Assembly (NCBI RefSeq): GCF_002080045.1
Contig: NZ_MUIN01000001.1
Location: 132,930-196,929 of the forward strand
DNA from: Pseudomonas sp. Bc-h
Lineage (GTDB): Bacteria > Pseudomonadota > Gammaproteobacteria > Pseudomonadales > Pseudomonadaceae
Direction: 5' to 3'
DNA length: 64,000 nt
Part shown: piece by piece, positions 60,507-64,000 of the stretch
Numbering within the stretch: the first letter of the stretch is position 1
How the letters are laid out: every line of letters starts with the position of its first letter
Made by a program: the position numbers and the translations under genes
The notes under the pieces: generated by a model
Databases searched by the model: none
What the model saw: the letters and a program-made list of their open reading frames with translations, nothing else
What the model was told of the DNA's origin: nothing

Positions 60507-62043
60507 GCAGCCTCCAGTGTTGGTTGGCGATGCGTTGCAGGCACAGACGCAGTTCCCCCTCCAGCGCACGGTCTTCGATGACAGGCGGGAAATCTTCACG
60601 CAATTGTTCGTGCATCGCGGCCAGCTCAGGAGGGAGCGGGCGGGCGTCGGCGTCACGACTGCGAAGCCATACGCCTTGATTGGCGGCAATCAGCGTAGCG
60701 GCGGCAACCTGCTCGGTCAGTTCCAGTACACGAATGGCATCACGGGCCGCGATGGTCCCCATGCTGACCTTGTCCTGGTTATGGCACTCGGTGGAGCGTG
60801 AGAACACGCTGGCCGGCATGGTGTTTTTCAGCGCTTCGGCGGTCCAGGCGCTGGTACCGATCTGCACGGCCTTGAAACCGTGGTTGATCATTGCGCGATC
60901 CGCTGGCGAGCCGGACAGGTTGCTCGGCAGGCCGTGGTTATAACGCTCGTCTACCAGCAGCGCCAGCTGGCGGTCCAGCAGGTCGGCGACGTTGGCGACG
61001 AGGTTTTTCAAACTGTCCATGGCGAAGGCGATATGGCCGCCATAAAAGTGCCCGCCGTGCAGAACGCGTTCGGCTTCGGCGTCGATGATCGGGTTGTCAT
61101 TGGCACTGTTGAGTTCGACTTCGATGAAGCTGCGCAGCCAGTTCAGGCTGTCCGCCAGCACGCCCAGTACGTGCGGCGCGCAACGCAGGGAATAGCGATC
61201 CTGCAGACGATGCAGCGGGGCGGTCGGCGCATCGATCGCCAGATCCTTGCGCAGCCAGGCTGCAACCTGCATCTGCCCCGGGTGGGGTTTGGCGGCGAAC
61301 AAACGTTCGTCGAAGTGCTCCGGGTTGCCCTGCAACGCCACCACGTTCAGGGCAGTGATACGGGTGGCCAGTTTCAGCAGATAGTCGGCGCGAGCGAACG
61401 CCAGGCAGGCGAGGCCGGTCATCACGGCGGTGCCATTCATCAGCGCGAGCGCTTCTTTCGGACGCAGCACCAGCGGGTCCCAGCCCAGTTGCCGATGCAC
61501 GTCGGCAGACCGACGGCGCTCACCGTTGAACATCACTTCGCGCTCGCCCGACAGCGTTGCTGCGACATACGACAGTGGAGTCAGATCTCCGCTGGCGCCG
61601 ACCGAGCCTTCTTCCGGAATCAGCGGCAGGATGTCGTGATCGAGAAACCCTTGCAGACGCTCCAGTAATTCGACCCGCACGCCGGAAACGCCATGACACA
61701 GCGAGCGCAGGCGCGCGGCCAACACTGCGCGAGTGGCTTGCGCGTCGAGCAGTTTGCCCAGCCCGCAGCCGTGGAAGGTGTACAGATGGCGGGGCAGCGC
61801 CTCGACGTGTTGCAACGGCACGGCCACCACACAGGAGTCGCCGTAGCCTGTGGTTACGCCGTAGATCACGCCTTCCTTGTCCAGCAGCGAGTCCAGGAAC
61901 TGCGCGCCCTTGGCGATGCGCTGGCGGTATTGCGTGTCGCTTTGCAGGGCCGTTGGGCGCTGGCGATTGGACAGGGCCAGGACTTCCTCAATGCTCAGAG
62001 GGCGCTCGCCGAAGATGATCGGCTCAGGTGCTTGGTTCGTCAT
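60499..62043 (-). CDS. Histidine/tyrosine ammonia-lyase-like enzyme of the aryl polyene cluster
   Basis: A 514-residue MIO-type lyase. Ala150-Ser151-Gly152 (GASGDLTPL) forms the MIO cofactor; Tyr61 in YGVTTGYG is the catalytic tyrosine; NSANDNPI and the NHG segment complete the active site. His91 (YTFHGCG) stands where HAL and TAL have His and PAL has Phe or Leu, so the substrate is more likely tyrosine or histidine than phenylalanine. In this context a TAL-type activity giving 4-coumarate as aryl starter is attractive; no hut genes are nearby. It overlaps the genes on both sides. Confidence 0.85.
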   Translation of the reverse strand: MTNQAPEPIIFGERPLSIEEVLALSNRQRPTALQSDTQYRQRIAKGAQFLDSLLDKEGVIYGVTTGYGDSCVVAVPLQHVEALPRHLYTFHGCGLGKLLDAQATRAVLAARLRSLCHGVSGVRVELLERLQGFLDHDILPLIPEEGSVGASGDLTPLSYVAATLSGEREVMFNGERRRSADVHRQLGWDPLVLRPKEALALMNGTAVMTGLACLAFARADYLLKLATRITALNVVALQGNPEHFDERLFAAKPHPGQMQVAAWLRKDLAIDAPTAPLHRLQDRYSLRCAPHVLGVLADSLNWLRSFIEVELNSANDNPIIDAEAERVLHGGHFYGGHIAFAMDSLKNLVANVADLLDRQLALLVDERYNHGLPSNLSGSPADRAMINHGFKAVQIGTSAWTAEALKNTMPASVFSRSTECHNQDKVSMGTIAARDAIRVLELTEQVAAATLIAANQGVWLRSRDADARPLPPELAAMHEQLREDFPPVIEDRALEGELRLCLQRIANQHWRLHA

Positions 62044-62968
62044 CGGATTTCCAGAACGGGTAGAAGTTGAACCACTGCTGCGGCGCTTGCAGGCAGTAGT
62101 GCGCCAGACGGTCGGCGTAGCGTTGGGTCCATTGCGCGATCACCTGCTGGCGGTCACTGCGGCGCCATTCGATTGCGGCGGCAAACGGTTCGAGCATCAC
62201 GCGATAACCGCTCGGGCCCTTGAGACAGAAAATCAGGTTGATCGGGCACTTCAACAGGCCCGCCAGCAGCCAGGGGCCTTGTGGAAACGCCGCCGAATGA
62301 CCGAGAAAGTCCACCCGAACGTTGCGCCCGCCATGCAGCGGTACGCGGTCGCCGGCAATGGCCAGCCACTCGCCGCGGTCAAGCCGCTGGCTGAGTTGCA
62401 GCATGATCGCCGGGTCCAGTTCGCTGACCTGAATCAGCCGCAGATTGGTGGCCCCGGCTTCGCCCAGCAGACGATTGAAACGTTCGGCGTGCCTGGTATG
62501 CACCAGCACATTCATCGTGACCTTTTCGCCGAGTTCGGCCAGCGCTCTACAGACTTCGAGGTTGCCCAGATGCGCGCCGACCAGCATCTGCCCGCGCTCG
62601 CCACGCAGTTGATCCCGCAGATTGGCGGGGTCGACGATTTCGATCTGCTCCAGTCGCAGCTTGCCGTTCCACACATCGAGTTTGTCTAGAAGCGCGTCGG
62701 CGAAGGCCATGAACTGTTTGAAAACGCGCCAGGTGGTAGGGCGCAGGTCAGGGCGTTGGCTGCATTCGGCCAAGTGTTGCTGGAATTGCCAGGCACTGCG
62801 ACGAGCGCTGCGGCCGAACAGGAAAAAGTACAGGACAATGCCGTGCAGGATCGGACTCAGCACGCGGCGTCCGAGGACCTTGACGCCCCAGGCGGTGAGC
62901 TTCATGAGGAGGAAACTGCCGCGCTCCTCGTGCTCGGCCCAATGCTGCTTTTGCCCAGCCTCGCTCAT
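62024..62968 (-). CDS. LpxL/HtrB-like acyltransferase
   Basis: A 314-residue membrane-associated acyltransferase of the lipid A lauroyltransferase family: an N-terminal hydrophobic helix (near residues 35-55), catalytic GAHLGNLEV (the HxxxxD/E-type motif with His and Glu), and AIAGDRVPLHGGRNVRVDFLG. In APE clusters such enzymes probably attach the polyene or a fatty acid to the lipid carrier. The ATG at 62968 overlaps the glycosyltransferase stop by four bases; a GTG three codons earlier is less likely. Confidence 0.87.
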   Translation of the reverse strand: MSEAGQKQHWAEHEERGSFLLMKLTAWGVKVLGRRVLSPILHGIVLYFFLFGRSARRSAWQFQQHLAECSQRPDLRPTTWRVFKQFMAFADALLDKLDVWNGKLRLEQIEIVDPANLRDQLRGERGQMLVGAHLGNLEVCRALAELGEKVTMNVLVHTRHAERFNRLLGEAGATNLRLIQVSELDPAIMLQLSQRLDRGEWLAIAGDRVPLHGGRNVRVDFLGHSAAFPQGPWLLAGLLKCPINLIFCLKGPSGYRVMLEPFAAAIEWRRSDRQQVIAQWTQRYADRLAHYCLQAPQQWFNFYPFWKSDDEPST

Positions 62969-63699
62969 GGCAGCCACCGGCGCCAGAGAATCAGCGGAAA
63001 ACGCGCCAACATGCCGAAGAACAGCTTGGTGTGCATCTTCGAAATCAGCGCGTTGTCATGAAACAAGCGGAAATGCGAGAGGCCGTCCTGCGGGTAATGT
63101 ACCTTGGTCGGCAGCCAGCGCATCGGCTGGTTGCGCCAGGACAAGCGCACAAGAATCTCAGGATCGAAGTCCATGCGCTTGCCCAGATTCACCGTATCGA
63201 TGAGGTGCAGGACGGGCTTGAGCGGGTAGACCCGGAAGCCGCACATCGAATCGGGAATCTGCAGCGAGAGGCTGTTGATCCAGACCCAGACGTGGGTCAG
63301 GTAGCGCGCGTACAACCGGCCTTTCGGCACGCTGGCGTCGTATTGCGGGTAGCCGCAGATCAGCGATTGGGGATGCTCCCGGGAGTTGTCGAGGAACACC
63401 GCGATATCGTTCAGATCATGCTGACCGTCCGCGTCGACCTGCAAGGCATGGCTGAAGCCCAGCTTCGATGCCTCGCGCAGACCAGCCATCACCGCGCCGC
63501 CCTTGCCCTGGTTGACCGGCAGTTGCACCAGAAATACGTTGTCCTGCTCGGCCAGAGTCTTCAACACTGCGGCGCAGGCCGGGCTACTAGCGTCGTCGAC
63601 CAACACGCACGGCAGGCCTGCGTCCAGCAGTTCCTGGACCACGGCAGGGACCGCCAGTTCGTGGTTATAGACTGGGATGACGGCGCACGGGTTATGCAT
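62965..63699 (-). CDS. Family 2 glycosyltransferase
   Basis: A 244-residue GT2 enzyme: AVIPVYNHELAV, LVDDASSPA, GKGGAVMAGL and the metal-binding ALQVDADGQHD. Its likely role is to glycosylate the lipid carrier or head group of the polyene. The ATG at 63699 gives the normal N-terminus; the open frame upstream runs through the REP element. It follows the partial dehydratase gene after about 120 bases. Confidence 0.88.
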   Translation of the reverse strand: MHNPCAVIPVYNHELAVPAVVQELLDAGLPCVLVDDASSPACAAVLKTLAEQDNVFLVQLPVNQGKGGAVMAGLREASKLGFSHALQVDADGQHDLNDIAVFLDNSREHPQSLICGYPQYDASVPKGRLYARYLTHVWVWINSLSLQIPDSMCGFRVYPLKPVLHLIDTVNLGKRMDFDPEILVRLSWRNQPMRWLPTKVHYPQDGLSHFRLFHDNALISKMHTKLFFGMLARFPLILWRRWLP

Positions 63700-63725
63700 T
63701 GAAGGCGTCCTTGCTCGAAGTTTCT

Positions 63726-63795
63726 CTGTGGCAGTCCGGCTTGCAGGCGGTGGCGGATTTGGGATCACTGCCGCCGGCAAGCCGGACTGCTACAG
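63726..63795. repeat. REP palindrome, GCAGTCCGGCTTGCCGGC family
   Basis: CTGTGGCAGTCCGGCTTGC and GCCGGCAAGCCGGACTGCTA flank the core. It is placed inside the aryl polyene operon, between the dehydratase and the glycosyltransferase. A second copy lies at 8376-8442. Confidence 0.75.
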
Positions 63796-63821
63796 GGCCT
63801 GTATTCCACATATCGAAATGC

Positions 63822-64000
63822 TCAAGCATCCGAGCCTACCCACAGAATCCGCCCGCTGGAACACGCCGCGTCGCCATTGCGATAAGCGAAATGCAGCTTG
63901 CCGCGCTCCTGATCGAAACGCAGGGTCAGGCTGATGCGATCACCAGGACGCACCAGCTGCTGAAACTTCAAGACTTCCATTCCACCGAAGCGTGGCGGCA
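63822..64000 (-). CDS. 3-Hydroxyacyl-ACP dehydratase (hotdog, ApeI-type), 3' end only
   Basis: The last 58 or so codons of a gene entering from the right edge. The readable part, FGGMEVLKFQQLVRPGD followed by a beta-rich stretch with KLHFAYRNGD, is the C-terminal half of a FabZ/FabA-type hotdog dehydratase. It probably partners the dehydratase at 52994-53467. The 5' part and start are outside the window. Confidence 0.7.
   Translation of the reverse strand, partial: PPRFGGMEVLKFQQLVRPGDRISLTLRFDQERGKLHFAYRNGDAACSSGRILWVGSDA

Noticed and set aside
60499..62043. Calling the lyase a catabolic histidase (hutH)
   Set aside because: No hutU, hutI or hutG lies nearby and the gene overlaps aryl polyene genes at both ends; general ammonia-lyase naming is safer.

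Overview
The window is a chromosomal segment of a Pseudomonas, most probably of the P. syringae/P. fluorescens lineage. This is inferred from gene order (phaC1-phaZ-phaC2-phaD next to hslVU, argS, priA, rpmE; then ponA, pilMNOPQ, aroKB, damX, gltBD, hemE), from class II (medium-chain-length) PHA synthases, and from intergenic REP-type palindromes typical of the genus. No rRNA, tRNA, IS element or CRISPR array was seen.

Layout. 1-5500: polyhydroxyalkanoate operon on the minus strand (phaC1, phaZ, phaC2, phaD) behind a sigma-54-like promoter. 5835-13317: minus-strand housekeeping genes (DUF971 protein, HslU and HslV protease, SPOR-domain protein, ArgS, PriA). 13485-15982: plus-strand rpmE, a secreted thermonuclease-family protein and a short malic enzyme. 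16129-18606: penicillin-binding protein 1A, divergent from the type IV pilus assembly operon pilMNOPQ, which runs on into aroK, aroB and damX. 27497-34824: glutamate synthase (gltB, gltD) and hemE.

From 34825 on the content is accessory. 35191-46548 holds a GbpA-like chitin-active lytic polysaccharide monooxygenase (AA10), a b561-type cytochrome and a type II secretion cluster gspC-D-E-F-G-H-I-J-K-L-M. The cytochrome and gspC overlap by four bases, so oxidase, possible electron carrier and secretion machine look like one unit. 46556-48829 is a divergent MFS exporter/LysR regulator pair. 48844-50153 is an AT-richer two-gene bacteriocin locus: a colicin M-type lipid II hydrolase (all five catalytic residues visible) with a small four-helix membrane protein as likely immunity partner.

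50568-64000 is the 3' part of a large minus-strand aryl polyene (APE/xanthomonadin-like) cluster: dehydratase (cut by the window edge), glycosyltransferase, LpxL-like acyltransferase, aromatic amino acid ammonia-lyase, thioesterase, LolA-like carrier, MMPL exporter, flavin halogenase-like enzyme, methyltransferase, DUF3261 lipoprotein, ketosynthase, dehydratase, ketoreductase, second ketosynthase and a small secreted protein. Most of its genes overlap by 1-11 bases. The halogenase-type residues and the ammonia-lyase suggest a product whose aryl head is made and decorated differently from that of the E. coli-type cluster. Acyl carrier proteins and the aryl ligase are expected beyond the right edge.

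Three kinds of dispersed intergenic palindrome recur across the window and are listed individually.
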